Origin: Moringa oleifera
Taxonomy: Eukaryota > Streptophyta > Magnoliopsida > Brassicales > Moringaceae
DNA length: 64,000 nt
Direction: 5' to 3'
NCBI GenBank assembly: GCA_021397835.1
Contig: JAJFZO010000566.1
Span: forward strand, 62,001 to 126,000
The first letter of the stretch is position 1. Each line of letters begins with the position of its first letter. Below, piece after piece: positions 35,277-46,694 of this stretch. Position numbers and translations under genes: made by a program. Under the pieces are notes generated by a model. That model had not been told where the DNA came from, ran no database searches, and saw only the letters and a program-made list of their open reading frames with translations.

Positions 35277-37773
35277 ATGAATTCTGAGAGCGTAAAAGAG
35301 GACTGCCTTGGGTGGGCAGCAAGGGATCCATCTGGGGTTTTATCTCCCTACAAATTCAGCCGCAGGTGCATTTTAAAGTCAGCAAATGTTTTCTACAATC
35401 AACTGTTCAGCTGTTGTCTTCATTAACTCTTTTGTCTAAGCACTGATGTCATTGCCTTTTTTTTTCCCTAAATATTTCTCATAATTTGAAGCTAATGTAT
35501 ATATGCTGGAGTTGTATATACAGATAATGCAGCAGATCATATCATGTTTTCAGACCTCTGTGATGCATATTAACACCACTTATGTATGGATTCATGATGA
35601 ATTGTAGAATCTTTCAAGATCTTTCATTGATATATATATAGCAGTACATGAACTTTGTCAGTGTTTGCTATGATTAATAATTGAATTTACATTATATTGT
35701 TATTTTGTTTGATGATCTTTTGTTTTCCATAATATATTGTGGACAATCTGTTCAGGGCACTTGGCAGGGATGACATATCATTAGTCATTACACATTGTGG
35801 AGTTTGTTATGCTGATGTTGTGTGGACAAGGAATAAACTTGGAGACTCCCAGTACCCTTTGGTGCCTGGGTATGTGTCCTGATTTTTTATTACGAATAAT
35901 TATCACATTCCTTTTCATAATGTTTCTATGATGAACTGCATGCAGACATGAGATTGTTGGAACTGTGAAGGAGATTGGCTCAGATGTTCATTGCTTCAAA
36001 GTTGGTGATCATGTCGGAGTGGGAACTTATGTCAACTCATGCAGAGATTGCGAGTATTGTAATGATGGGCTAGAAGTTAATTGCTTAAAAGGGTCAGTCC
36101 ACACTTTTAATGGCGTTGATGTGGATGGTACAGTAACAAAAGGAGGATATTCTAGTTATATTGTCGTCCATAAAAGGTAAGTAGTTTTTGATTCTTATCT
36201 CAGTTGTGTTTTTCAGTCTTTTATTTTTCTTTCCAGTAAACCTTCCATGAAATATTATCTCATTCCTTGTAATTTAGATTGATGATAACAATGGATAACC
36301 TGGCTCTTTTTCTTTTTCCTTTTCATTAATAAAAGAGCAATGGTTCCTGGCCAGTTTTAAGCTGATTCCCGTATCATAGAAGTCCCTTGGTAGTTGTTAT
36401 GTGCTGAGTGCCTATCTTGAGAGTTCTAACTGGTTGGTTTTGTGTCTATTATATTTTGGTTTGTTATAAAGGTTCTTTCATGGAGGTTCTAGATTTGATG
36501 GCTTCTAAGGGCTTTTGTAGGAGGGCTTGTGTTGTCAAATGGTCCTCTGGTAGATGCACGTTACTTGTTAGGGTGCTGCTTAATATGTGAGTATCTCAAA
36601 TCTAGATTTGCATATATGACTTAAGATGATATCAGGCGAAAGAAGAAAGTGTCACTCCCTTCAATGTATTGAAGGCAAGCACTAAATTAATTTTGTTGGT
36701 TTTGAGAACTATAAAATGGAAAATTTGTTACCTAAGTTTAATTTAAGAGAAATCCTCAGTCTGTATTGGCTGCTTGCTGAGCCAACCTATAATCAATTCC
36801 AATGAAAGGCTCAGATGGTGAAATTATTTAACTTGACTTTCTGTTTTTAGAGAGAGCGGCGCCACCTTCTGCAGTGCTGAAGAAATATATTCAGTATTTC
36901 ACATAATTGAGGGTATGGTTTGTCAACAGGTACTGTTTTAGGATACCTGATGGCTATCCACTGGCCTCAGCAGCACCATTGCTTTGTGCTGGAATTACTG
37001 TTTATGCTCCAATGATGCGCCATAAGATGAACCAACCTGGCAAGTCTCTAGGAGTGGTTGGGCTTGGTGGCCTCGGTCACATGGCAGTAAAGTTTGGGAA
37101 GGCTTTTGGATTGAGTGTCACAGTTTTCAGCACAAGCATATCCAAGAAAGAGGAAGCCCTGAGTTTGCTTGGTGCAGATAGATTTGTTCTGTCATCTGAA
37201 CAAGAGCAGATGAAGGTAAATCATTAACTTCAGAAACTGTGCTTTCTCATATCATATAAGCAACATCGAACTGATGACTTAGGCTTCCCTGAACTGATGA
37301 TATGTGTGCAGGTCCTGGCTAAATCTCTGGACTTCATTATTGACACGGCATCTGGTGATCACTTATTTGATCCTTACCTATCACTCCTGAAGACCACTGG
37401 TGTCTATGCCCTTGTTGGGTTCCCAAGTGAAGTCAAATTCAGTCCTGCAAGCCTTCTTCTGGGTACACTTCCCATATTTAGACTTAAAAAAAAGTTTATT
37501 TGAATGTCATATAATTCTATTATGGAAGCGATGGATTGGTCAGCTAATGAAATGCTTGAATTTTACATTGTGACAGATGCGAGAACTATTTCTGGCAGTG
37601 TAACAGGTGGTACCAAACTGACCCAAGAAATGATCGAGTTTTGTGCTGCTCACAAAATCTATCCACAGATAGAGATGATTCCTATTCAGGATGTCAATGA
37701 AGCTCTTGAGAGACTCATGAAGAGGGATGTGAAATACCGATTTGTGATTGATGTTGAGAATTCCCTGAAATGA
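35277..37773 (+). CDS. CAD1: Cinnamyl alcohol dehydrogenase, CAD1-like (zinc MDR enzyme)
   Basis: Six exons: 35277-35365, 35756-35869, 35946-36176, 36930-37215, 37312-37462 and 37577-37773. They total 1068 nt, 355 aa, the normal length. The last intron is only 114 bp and contains an in-frame stop; without splicing the gene looks broken. The enzyme class reduces hydroxycinnamaldehydes with NADPH. Catalytic zinc ligands C47, H69 and C164 are present with E70 in GHE. The structural zinc has C100, C103, C106 and C114. The dinucleotide fold GLGGLG is at 189-194, followed by VFSTS with serines at 212 and 214, fitting NADPH preference. Proton-relay positions known from AtCAD5 (Thr49, His52) are Ala49 and Val52, in [10 protein letters not shown]. 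That pattern is shared with AtCAD1 (At1g72680), the closest match I recall. A role in lignin is therefore uncertain; aldehyde or stress metabolism is possible. Confidence 0.93.
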
Positions 37774-38616
37774 TGCCATTGAAGCACAGATGAACTTGTC
37801 TTAGTGCATGCTTTCATAATATTTAGGTCACAAACCATGAAACTTCAAGTTTTTCTGACCAGCCTTTCTGCATAGACAGACTATTGCAAGAGGATCTGCG
37901 ATAACTTGTCTGCCATTGGTCACTAGTTAAAGCCTGCCAATAACTTTTCCAAAACAGAATAAAGTTGTTGCCTTTGCACCCAACTGTCATCTCTTGTTGT
38001 TCCATTATTTTCGTTAATATGCTGTTGGGTGCAAGTGAGACAACTAGTGAAATTGAAGGCTAAACAAGAAATGCTGTGGAGTGGATAAAAGAGTAGCTTT
38101 GATGCTAACTATGCCATCAATTTCCTTCATATGTTACTACTGCCTCATACAGTCAGCAAACCACCTTTATATATGGATTTTGTTAAAAGCCAAAACAGTT
38201 AAAAGGATAACCATAGGTTACTGGTCTTATGCTTGTTAACCAAGAACTAAGTGAAGTAATACAAATAGAGCCTGAACTTCCTGGTGATCACTATGAAAGT
38301 TTGAACTTCATTATATGGGCAGTTTTGTGGCTATTGTGTTATGAATTCTTCTGTGCAGGATGCAGGTTTGGTGGTAATGAAGGCTACTAAGTGGTTTGCA
38401 ATAGGCTTGTGGTGCCAGACCTGTGGGATGCTGCTTGTTAGGTGGGTTCCTTAACAGGTTTGGAGTCAAGAAGCCAGTGAATTTTGAGGCTTTTACAATC
38501 ATGAAATGATAATGTGAGTGAGTTTTGAGAGATAGGGGTGATTCATGTTTCAGAGGCCAAAGATGTGTGCAGTGCCTTTGTGCTAGAGTTTCTGCAACCT
38601 GTGAGTCACCAGGCCT
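37774..38616. other. CAD1 3' flank; start of duplicated region
   Basis: Contains the 3' UTR of the CAD1-like gene ('agaataaagttg' near 37957). Right of about 38340 the sequence may be decayed copy of CAD intron 3, judging by shared short words such as 'ctgcttgttagg'. No open gene is seen. Confidence 0.45.
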
Positions 38617-39169
38617 ATTTGCTCGGTGCACATAGATTTGTTCTGTCTATTGACCAAAATTGCTGATTCCTAAAGCCATATGCTGCTCTGATAATGTGAC
38701 ATTACATTGCAAATGATGAGTTGGGTGTTTCGGAACCAATGATTTATTTATGCACAGCAACGTAGAGATTAGTGGACAGCAGTTGGGTATCACCTTATTG
38801 ATTCATATTTGCCACTCATGAAGATTGCTCATATTCTTTCCTGGTTGGGTACTCAAATGAAGTCAAATTTAGCATCTTGGAAATAGTTAATACTTAGAAA
38901 GCCTTCTCTGAATTTATATAGATTGCATAGCACTTTCAGTCAAGTAACTATAAATTGGTCAAGTTAACAAAATGCTTATATTTATGTTATGACAGGCATG
39001 AACTTTATCTAGAAGGCAACAAGTGATCAACTTCTTTGTTGTTATTAAAATTTAACCACAGATCAAAGAGTTACTTCCAATTTGGTAGGTCAATGACTCC
39101 TATGAGAGGCTAATAAAGAAGGATATGGGGCATCAGTTCTTAGTTAACGTTGACAATTCCCAGAAATGA
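38617..39169 (+). pseudogene. CAD pseudogene A: relic of exons 4 (end), 5 and 6 with introns
   Basis: The end of exon 4 is seen at 38617-38665 (gctcggtgca.atagatttgt). Exon 5 is at about 38760-38870 ('tggttgggtactcaaatgaa' followed by gtcaaattt). The last small intron ends in 'gttatgacag' at 38985-38994, and exon 6 runs to a TGA at 39167-39169 (acaattcccagaaatga). Many stops, substitutions and indels rule out a product. Because introns are kept, it arose by DNA duplication of the neighbouring CAD1-like gene, not by retrotransposition. Confidence 0.85.
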
Positions 39170-39364
39170 TGCAGGGTAGGCCAAAACAGGAACCATTCTC
39201 TCAGAAAATGCTTTAAAAATCCATACACCTGACCGAGCATAACCTTAACCCCATCTATGCTTCCCATGCCTCAGCTCACCTACTGAACATTTTATGCAAT
39301 AGATCTTTGTCAACCCCTATCCACAACTAACTTATCAATGCCAGTAACTGTGTCCGAGGACTTA

Positions 39365-40289
39365 GGCCATCTCCAATGAGACGGCAAAACGGCAATTTGC
39401 CGTCAAAATTATGGTGAAACCGTCTCCAATGAGACGGTAAATTAGGTTCACCAATTTGGTGCAGTACTGTAGCTGCATCAAATTGGTGAAATATTAAAAT
39501 ATATATTTTTTTTATAAATTATTTTTTAAAGGTTTTAAATCAAATATATTTTTGATTAATAATTTAACAAATATATGATATTACTAAAAAAAATTATACC
39601 ATTAAGAATATCTCATCAAAATCTTCAAAATAAGATCAATATTCAATATATAATTTTATTATATTTAAATTATTATTAATAATAATTTATTTAATTAATA
39701 ATAAAATTATATATACTATTAATATTATTATTTAAAAATATATAAAAATTTAAAATAATTTATAATTTATGATATAATTTAAATTTTTGCATGAACATGA
39801 TAAAATTAAATTTTTTTCAATTAATAACACAGTACAATAAATATAACAACACATAAAATTATTCTAATATCGATTTGAATCATGTATGTAAAATTACTCT
39901 ATCAAAAAATTATATATTATCGTAAAAATATAAATAACTCATAAAAATAATTAAGTTAAAATTACGATAAAAATATTTTTATAAAATTTAATTAATAAAT
40001 TATTAATTTTAAAATTACTAAAAATTATAATTTATTATATAATATTAATTTTTTAAAAATATATAAATAAAAATAAAAATTTTAAATTATATTAATTATT
40101 TTAAAAATATTTATAAATTAATTAATATTTATAAATATTTTTATTAAAAATTATTATAATATTATTATTAAAATAATATTATAACACCGATTTGGTGTCA
40201 ATGACTCGAAAATGAAAAAAATTTAGTGTTAAAATATTTTAAAAAGATTCTTTTTTAACATCTGATGTTAAATTTGGTTGGAGATGTTC
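39365..40289. mobile_element. Tourist-like MITE (PIF/Harbinger), copy 2, 925 bp
   Basis: The left end is GGCCATCTCCAAT and the right end GTTGGAGATGTTC, flanked by TTA at 39362-39364 and 40290-40292. Most of the interior aligns with copy 1 at 33019-33953. It differs in a replaced block near 39785-39870 and in having one arm of the copy 1 palindrome rather than two. The duplicated block at 42987-44635 lacks the element and shows a single TTA at 43352-43354, an empty-site allele that confirms the insertion limits. Confidence 0.93.
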
Positions 40290-41054
40290 TTAGCTCAACT
40301 TCTAGTACTTAAATAGGCCCATCTACCCAGCTACCAAATCACTTTCTGCAGAATTAATTAGGAGCTTAATGAATTTATTTGATTTGATTGTGGCACATAC
40401 TCCACAAAACTGCTGCAATAAATGGCAATTGCTTGCCACTTGAGCTGCATAATAAACATTTAAAGCACAACAATCTGTGATCATAGATATTGCTATTTTA
40501 TCCTCATTCCTCCTCCAAGTCAATACCTCTCTTGTTCCTCCCCAACCTACTATTCTCTCTCTATGTCACTGTTATTTCTTTTAGTAGAGGGTTGAGGTCA
40601 AAAAAATCCAAGATATCAACCTATTATGTCAGCAAGCCTGACAAGATTTATTGCCAATTGGTACACTCAAGCAAGCATTCCATCCATCCTACTATAACAT
40701 AAAAAGGAAGAGGATCAAACCAAACATGCAAGTTGGACCTACTGCTCAAACACATGCACCATCAACCAACAACATTGATAATTAGTAGGACAAACAACTC
40801 ATACTGGTGTATAGCCAAAGACACCCAAAGAATCACACTGTTGGAGCTCCATAGTGAAGATCGCAAGCACCTCAAGGAAGAAATTATTGAAAGAGGACCA
40901 AAAAGATATGCAAAATTTCCCAATGCTGATACTGAAAAAACCAAAATCTCAGTTGGCGTTCTCTAAAGTCTGGATTTACTAAGAAAATCAAAATAAAAAG
41001 AAATCTCATAATGTTACTACAAGCAGCAGAATATCTGTCCTCCATAATAAGTAA

Positions 41055-42550
41055 TCATTCCTCATCCGCTATTTTGTCCTTCTCACTGACATAGATACCG
41101 TCAAGAAACTTCCTAATATCTTTGTTCTTGACATGGCATTTCTGTACAGAAAAAAAAAAAATCAAAGCAGTCAAGATACTAAAAGAATGATACAACAAGA
41201 AACTACACAAAATGCCCATATAGGCATTCATAACACAATGAAAGAAAGAATAGAGGGAAAGAACCTGGTTAATCAGAGCAGCTGACCGTGACACAAGTTC
41301 AATATCATTTCCATCTAATACAAGCTCATCCTTAACCTTTTCAGACCGAACAATGGTTACACCTTCCAACATATCCACCTTTCGGACCTGTTGTTTACAA
41401 GAGACATGGTCCACATCAGCCAAACACCTATATGCTCATGATAGGTTTAAACCAGTTGGCTGTCACACTTTAATGCCATCAAAATAACAATCCACACCAT
41501 ATAAGATAATAATGCTCCAAAGGAATTGTTTCAGAGTGATAATATCCTTTATCAATAGGAAGGGATCTCAAACTCAGTTTATATTTAACATCAAAACCAA
41601 CTAAGTTTTTACACCTAGAATAATGAATCATGATAATAGAGAGATGCACACAAGAAAAAGCCAGCTCTTGTTAAAAAAAAAAAAGGGAACATTTTGCACA
41701 AGATGAAATTCTCTGTTACTTGACTAACCCAGAACTTACAAAGAAAACCAATGCTTGAAAGTTGATAAAAATGCAATGACAAATATTTCATAAACATGGA
41801 TACCCAATGGTCGAGTGAGGGACAGACATCTAAAAAGAGTTGCTTCAATCACAGTACAGAAGAAGCATACATCAAACAGTGCCCAAAAGTTCAAGTAGAA
41901 GGGTCATGAATAATGTAGGAAGGAATTGCATCCAGTTTTAGGCACATGAAGCAGCAAACTGCAGCAATCAAAACGATTTTGGCCTTATAACCCAAAATCG
42001 TACATCCAAGACAACACAACAATATTGGAGAAGATTAGTCATATCAAACAGCTGTCAACAAGGTTGAAGAAGAAAAAAAGAGCCGAATAACAATCTAACA
42101 GCAACCTAGCCCAAAAAAAAAAAGAAAAGAAAGAAAGAAAGAAAAGAGGGGAGTTCAAGAGAAAAAGAAGTGCACCTTCTTCTCGCCCAGGAAGTTGCGG
42201 ATCTCAATGGACTTGCTGCCGTTAGTAATGGAGGCATTGATGGGGAAATGAGCATAGACAAAGCGCATCTTGTAGCGGTATCCCTTGGTGACACCAGTGA
42301 TGAGGTTCTCCACGTGGCTGAGGGCAGTGCGGATGGCTGCACTAGTCTTCCTGGAGCCGAACCAAGCGTCGATCTTCAGCTTGCGCTTGCCGGTGGCGTC
42401 GTCCTTGATCAACTGAAAGTCAAGGTTGAGGTGCTTGAAGTTGCGAGTGAGCTTTCCACGGGGGCCCTCCACCTCTATCACCTTCGCGTTCACTTTGATG
42501 TTCACCCCTTTGGGGATATCCATCGTCTCCGAGGACAGTATGGTCTTCAT
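41055..42550 (-). CDS. RPL9: 60S ribosomal protein L9 (uL6)
   Basis: Three exons, 42550-42176, 41387-41265 and 41141-41055, total 585 nt and 194 aa, exactly the plant L9 length. The protein starts [16 protein letters not shown] and contains [53 protein letters not shown] and [19 protein letters not shown]. It is a core large-subunit protein near the sarcin-ricin and stalk region of the ribosome, acting in the cytosol. Junctions are all GT-AG in phase 0. The promoter carries a telo-box and several site II motifs. No damage is seen, in contrast to the downstream copy at 44142-44635. Confidence 0.97.
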
Positions 42551-42589
42551 CGTCGTTTGCTCTCTCTTCCTCTCTCTCCACAGGCGAAC

Positions 42590-42770
42590 TCAAAAACCCT
42601 AGAACTATGGTGGTTGGCTTATATAAGAAAAGTTTGGTCCTCGTTAGATTGGGCTCACTTGGTCGTGCATTGTCGGCCCATTCTTCAGACATGGTTGTCC
42701 TACGTATGGGCTCCGTCTGCTTCAAATCAGTGAGGCCCCAACATCATTGAACTTCGTCAGGGCCCAATTT
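42590..42770 (-). promoter_or_regulatory. RPL9 promoter: telo-box, TATA and site II elements
   Basis: Upstream of the RPL9 ATG the plus strand shows the telo-box AAACCCTAG at 42594-42602 and a TATATAA-like box at 42619-42628. Site II-type TGGGCY words are at 42650-42655 (+), 42675-42680 (-), 42707-42712 (+) and 42761-42766 (-). Telo-box plus clustered site II is the known hallmark of plant ribosomal-protein and growth-linked promoters (TCP binding). A CT-rich leader follows. Confidence 0.8.
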
Positions 42771-42946
42771 TGTTGTTGACTATTCCGTCACTGTCAGTAA
42801 CGCAAAATGGAGAGGTGATTTGGCAACTTTACCGTATGTAGTTGTTCCCATAAAATACTCATTCTATCGATGTGAAATAACGAAATTGTAAATATCAAAA
42901 TTAATTTTTTAAAAGAATAAAAAAGGATTGTAATATACATATTTTA

Positions 42947-42970
42947 TTCAAATTCAAATTCAAATTCAAA
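42947..42970. repeat. (TTCAAA)4 microsatellite
   Basis: Four exact copies of the hexamer lie a few bases before the left limit of duplicated block B. Confidence 0.85.
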
Positions 42971-42986
42971 TTATTCATATGAACAG

Positions 42987-43221
42987 GTCAAGTAACTATA
43001 ACTTTGTCAGGTTAACAAAATGCTTACATTCATGTTATGACAGATATGAATTCTATATCTGGGAGTAGGCAGCAACTGATCAACTTCTTTTGCTATCAAA
43101 ATTTAACCACAGATTAAAGAGTTACTTCTAATTTGGTATGTCAATGACACCCTGTGAAAGGCTAATAAAGAAGGATGCGAACCATCAGCTTTTAGTTGAC
43201 ATTGAGAATTCCCAGAAATGA
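42987..43221 (+). pseudogene. CAD pseudogene B: relic of last intron and exon 6
   Basis: Starts with 'gtcaagtaactataactttg' and passes 'gttatgacagatatg' (old acceptor). It ends 'ttgagaattcccagaaatga' with a TGA at 43219-43221. It is closer to CAD pseudogene A than to the intact gene, so it was copied from A as part of the larger block. It has no usable frame. Confidence 0.85.
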
Positions 43222-44141
43222 TGCTGAGGGAGGCAAAGATGAAGCACCTTACCACTAAACCTGGGCATTAGCTAATGCCACCTAACGAGCATAACCTCAA
43301 TCCTATACATCCACAAGTTACTTACCAATGCAAATAACTGTGTCCAACAACTTAGCTCAACTTCTAGCACTTGAATAGGCTAATCTTCCCAGCTAGAGAT
43401 TGTGAAAAAATCAATTTCTGCTGAATTAATTAGGAGCTTAGTGACTTCATTTGATATGATTGTGGCAGATCCTCCACAAAACTGCTGCAATAAATGGCAT
43501 TGCCTTAACATCAGTCCAAGGCACTTGCTGCATAATAAACATTAAGGAGCACAACAATCTGTGATCACAGATGTTCCTATTTTCATCATCATTCCTTCTC
43601 CAAGTCAATACCTATCCAGTTCCTTCCCAACCTACTACTCTCCCTCCATGTTATTGTTATTTCTTCTAGTAAAGGATGAGGTTAAAAAAAAAAAATCCAA
43701 GATATCAACCTATTATGTAAACAAGCCTAAGAAGAGTTATTGCCAATTGGCACAATCAAGCAAGGCATTCCATCCCTTCTATTGTAGCATGATTAAAACC
43801 AAACATGAAGTCAGACCTAATGCTCAAGCACATGCACCATCAACGAACAACGTTGATAAGTCCTTGGACAAACAACTCAGTCGTAGTATATAGCCAAAGA
43901 CACCCAAAGAATCATACTCCACAGTGAAAGACAGCAAGCATCTCAAGGAAAAAATTATTGAAAGAGAACCAAAAAGATATGCAAAAATTCCCAACGCTGA
44001 TTCTTAAAAAAACCAAATCGTGTTGGTATTCTCATTTCTAAGGTCTGAATTTACTAAGAAAATCAAAATCAAAAGAAATTTCATAAATCTTACTACGATA
44101 AAAACTTAAGAAGCAGAATATCTGTCCTCCATTATCAGTAA

Positions 44142-44635
44142 TCATTCCTCTTCAGCTATTTTGCCCTTCTCACTGACAGATGCCTGCCAAGAAACTTCCT
44201 AATATCTTTGTTCTTGACATGGCATTTCTGTACAGGAAAACAAAAGCAAAGAAGTCAGGATACTAAAAGGATGATGCAACAAGAAACTACACAAAAGACA
44301 TAAATTCATAAGACAATGCAAGAATGAATAAAGAGAAAGAACCTGGTTAATCAGAGCAGCAGACCTGACACCGGTTCAATATCATTTCCATCTAATACAA
44401 GCTCATCCTTAATCTTGTCAGACCAAACAATGGTTACACCTTCCAACATACCCACCTTTTGGACCTGTTTACAATAGACAAGGCGTCGTCCTTGATCAGT
44501 TGGAAATCAAGGCTGTGGTGCTTCAAGTTGCCAGTGAGCTTTCCACGGGCCCCCTACCTCTATCAGCTTCGCGTTCACTTTGATGTTCACTCTTCGGGAA
44601 TATCCCATCGTCTCCGATGACAGTATGGCCTTCAT
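44142..44635 (-). pseudogene. RPL9 (uL6) pseudogene, internally deleted
   Basis: The 5' part of exon 1 is at about 44635-44485, but with small indels near the start that shift the frame. It then runs directly into what was the end of intron 1 ('ttgtctattgtaaacag'), so the rest of exon 1 is lost. Exon 2 (44464-44343) has a deletion and exon 3 (44234-44142) is also frame-disrupted. The telo-box present upstream of the intact gene is absent here. Introns are kept in part, so it is a duplicated copy, not a processed one. Confidence 0.88.
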
Positions 44636-46694
44636 TCTTGTTCGCTCTCCCCATCTCTCTCACCACCGGGGAACAGTAGAAGAAAAAAAAACACAAGGAA
44701 AACCTCCCATTTCATGGCACGCGTCAATTTATGAGAACAAACAAGCTTAAATTTGTGTTTTCATGTCTTAAAAATATATTTTAAAAAATAAAATTAAAAA
44801 ATGATTTTTATCTCAAATTTAAATTAAAAATAGTTTTTATTTTAAATTCAAATTAAAAGTTGTTCTTTTTGTAAGATGTATCCTAAATTTTTGTTAAATT
44901 TCAAATCATTGTATTATTGTATTTATTGATGCAATGTAGCCGCTTCCTTTTCATCATATTTAAAAGTAAAGTTTTTACTTCTCATTTCTACTTTAAACAC
45001 TTTTTTATTTTGTATATCAATAATTAAATAATGATTATCTTTATGTAATATCCTATAATTTTTTTAAGAGCCGACTAACAATCAAAATTTTGATAATACA
45101 TTATCGATTTATTTTTTACAAATTTTTAGTGTATAATATGCGGGCTCAATCTAGCTCAGCTTAGCCTCAAATATTTCATTGAATTTTATCACGATCCAAA
45201 TTTATTTTTGACTTTATTAATAAAATAAAAATAATTTGGCAATCTTATCTAAGAATAGTAATGGATTGGATTTATAGGAGTATTTAATCGAATCAAATTT
45301 TAATAAAATAAATGTTAATATTATTTAATCAAATTTAAAAGAATTTAAATTTAAAATTTTAAAATCTAGTATCTACTCTTCCAATGTGTTTATACAATTA
45401 TAGTAATACGTTGAATTTTTAATTTTGAATTTGGTGAAAATGAACTTTTAACTTGAATATACTATATTTTAAATTTTATTATTAAATTTTTATTTGTATT
45501 TAATTAACATCAACCTATATATTTCTTAATTTTTACTAATGTTTGTTTATTATTTGTTTTAAATTTTAATTATATTATATAAATAATTAAATGAATGTTT
45601 AACAAAATAAAATATTTATCTTATTATTAAAATCATAATATATATAATAAATAAATTTAAATAATTTTAGATAAGATACAAAATAATTATAAATTAATTT
45701 AAAATAATTCAAATATTAAAATCACTTTTTAAAAAGAATTTGAGCATGAATATTTCAATGGAGTTTAAAAATTTTGAAATGAACAGATACCCGACTCATT
45801 GCAATACTTATCATTTATCTTTAAAATGTATTTGATTCTATTAATGTGAAATAATAAAATTATAAATTAAACATTATCAAGTTTACATAGTTATTCAATT
45901 AGACTAAATCCTAATAGAAGGGGTTTGAATATTTTTTAAATAGAGTTAAATTCTAATATTTGAGTTGCGTTGAAATCAAATTCAAATTTACATTTTTAAA
46001 TATGAATTTATTTTTATAATTAAATAAATACATTAATTTTTAATTTAAATTTTTTATTAATATTAAATTTAATTATATCAATTTTTAATTTCAAAAAATT
46101 ATTATTAAATTATTATTACTTTTTAGAAATTATGATTGTTTTGTTAAAATTTATAAAATATATTTGTATATAAATATAACAAACAAGTTCTAAAAATTTG
46201 AATGATTATAAATAAACTTAAACACTAAAATTAATTTTTAAAATTATATATCTATATATATGTGTGTGTGTATGTATGATTAAATTCAAAAATTCTCTAA
46301 ATGGAAATGGGTCATCCTTAATCCGTGGACCTTGAGGATGGAATGAGTCAAACAGTGATGCAGCGAAAAGAGAAGGAACCAAAAACAAGACCATTAGAAG
46401 AAACATATTCATTTTTTCAAATGCAAACATCTCCGTACAACTTTTGTGATCAAAACTAACAGAAAGAGATGACAAATTACAAAAAATAAAAACACAAACA
46501 ATACAATCTCTGTCAAAAAAAAAAAAGATCAAATTATAGAACTAACAACACAACAAACTGCATGATACACCAGTTTGATTCAATTGTGAAACTTCTATAC
46601 AACAAATCAAAATAAACGCTCCACAGGAGCAAAATCCTTGATACAACAAGTCTTCCACATACCAAGCAATAAAAATAAGTGCCTCATCTTTAGG
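44636..46694. other. AT-rich spacer before NUP98 3' end
   Basis: Mostly A/T runs without coding signal. A small (TA)n(TG)n tract lies at about 46244-46275. The last part, 46540-46694, is probably NUP98 3' UTR. No transposon termini were recognised. Confidence 0.55.

Larger units (their letters stand above)
38938..42550. repeat. Segmental duplication, block A (CAD relic to RPL9)
   Basis: From 'gtcaagtaactata' at 38939 to the RPL9 start codon, this block is repeated in the same order and orientation at 42987-44635. Shared landmarks are CAD exon 6 relic, 'actgtgtcc...cttagctcaacttctag', 'ctgctgaattaattaggagc'-like words, 'tccaagatatcaacctatta' and the RPL9 exons. Block A additionally holds the MITE at 39365-40289. 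Confidence 0.9.
42987..44635. repeat. Segmental duplication, block B
   Basis: Shortened direct copy of 38938-42550. It lacks the MITE, the second half of RPL9 exon 1 and nearly all of RPL9 intron 1. Divergence is spread over the whole block, so the duplication is not very recent. Confidence 0.88.

Noticed and set aside
37504..37773. Separate small gene at the CAD1 3' end
   Set aside because: Its second part is the conserved CAD C-terminus; the first part is the 114-bp intron read through.
42170..42733. Long open frames antisense to RPL9 exon 1
   Set aside because: Mirror frames of a GC-biased ribosomal protein exon; the sense strand has the full uL6 structure.
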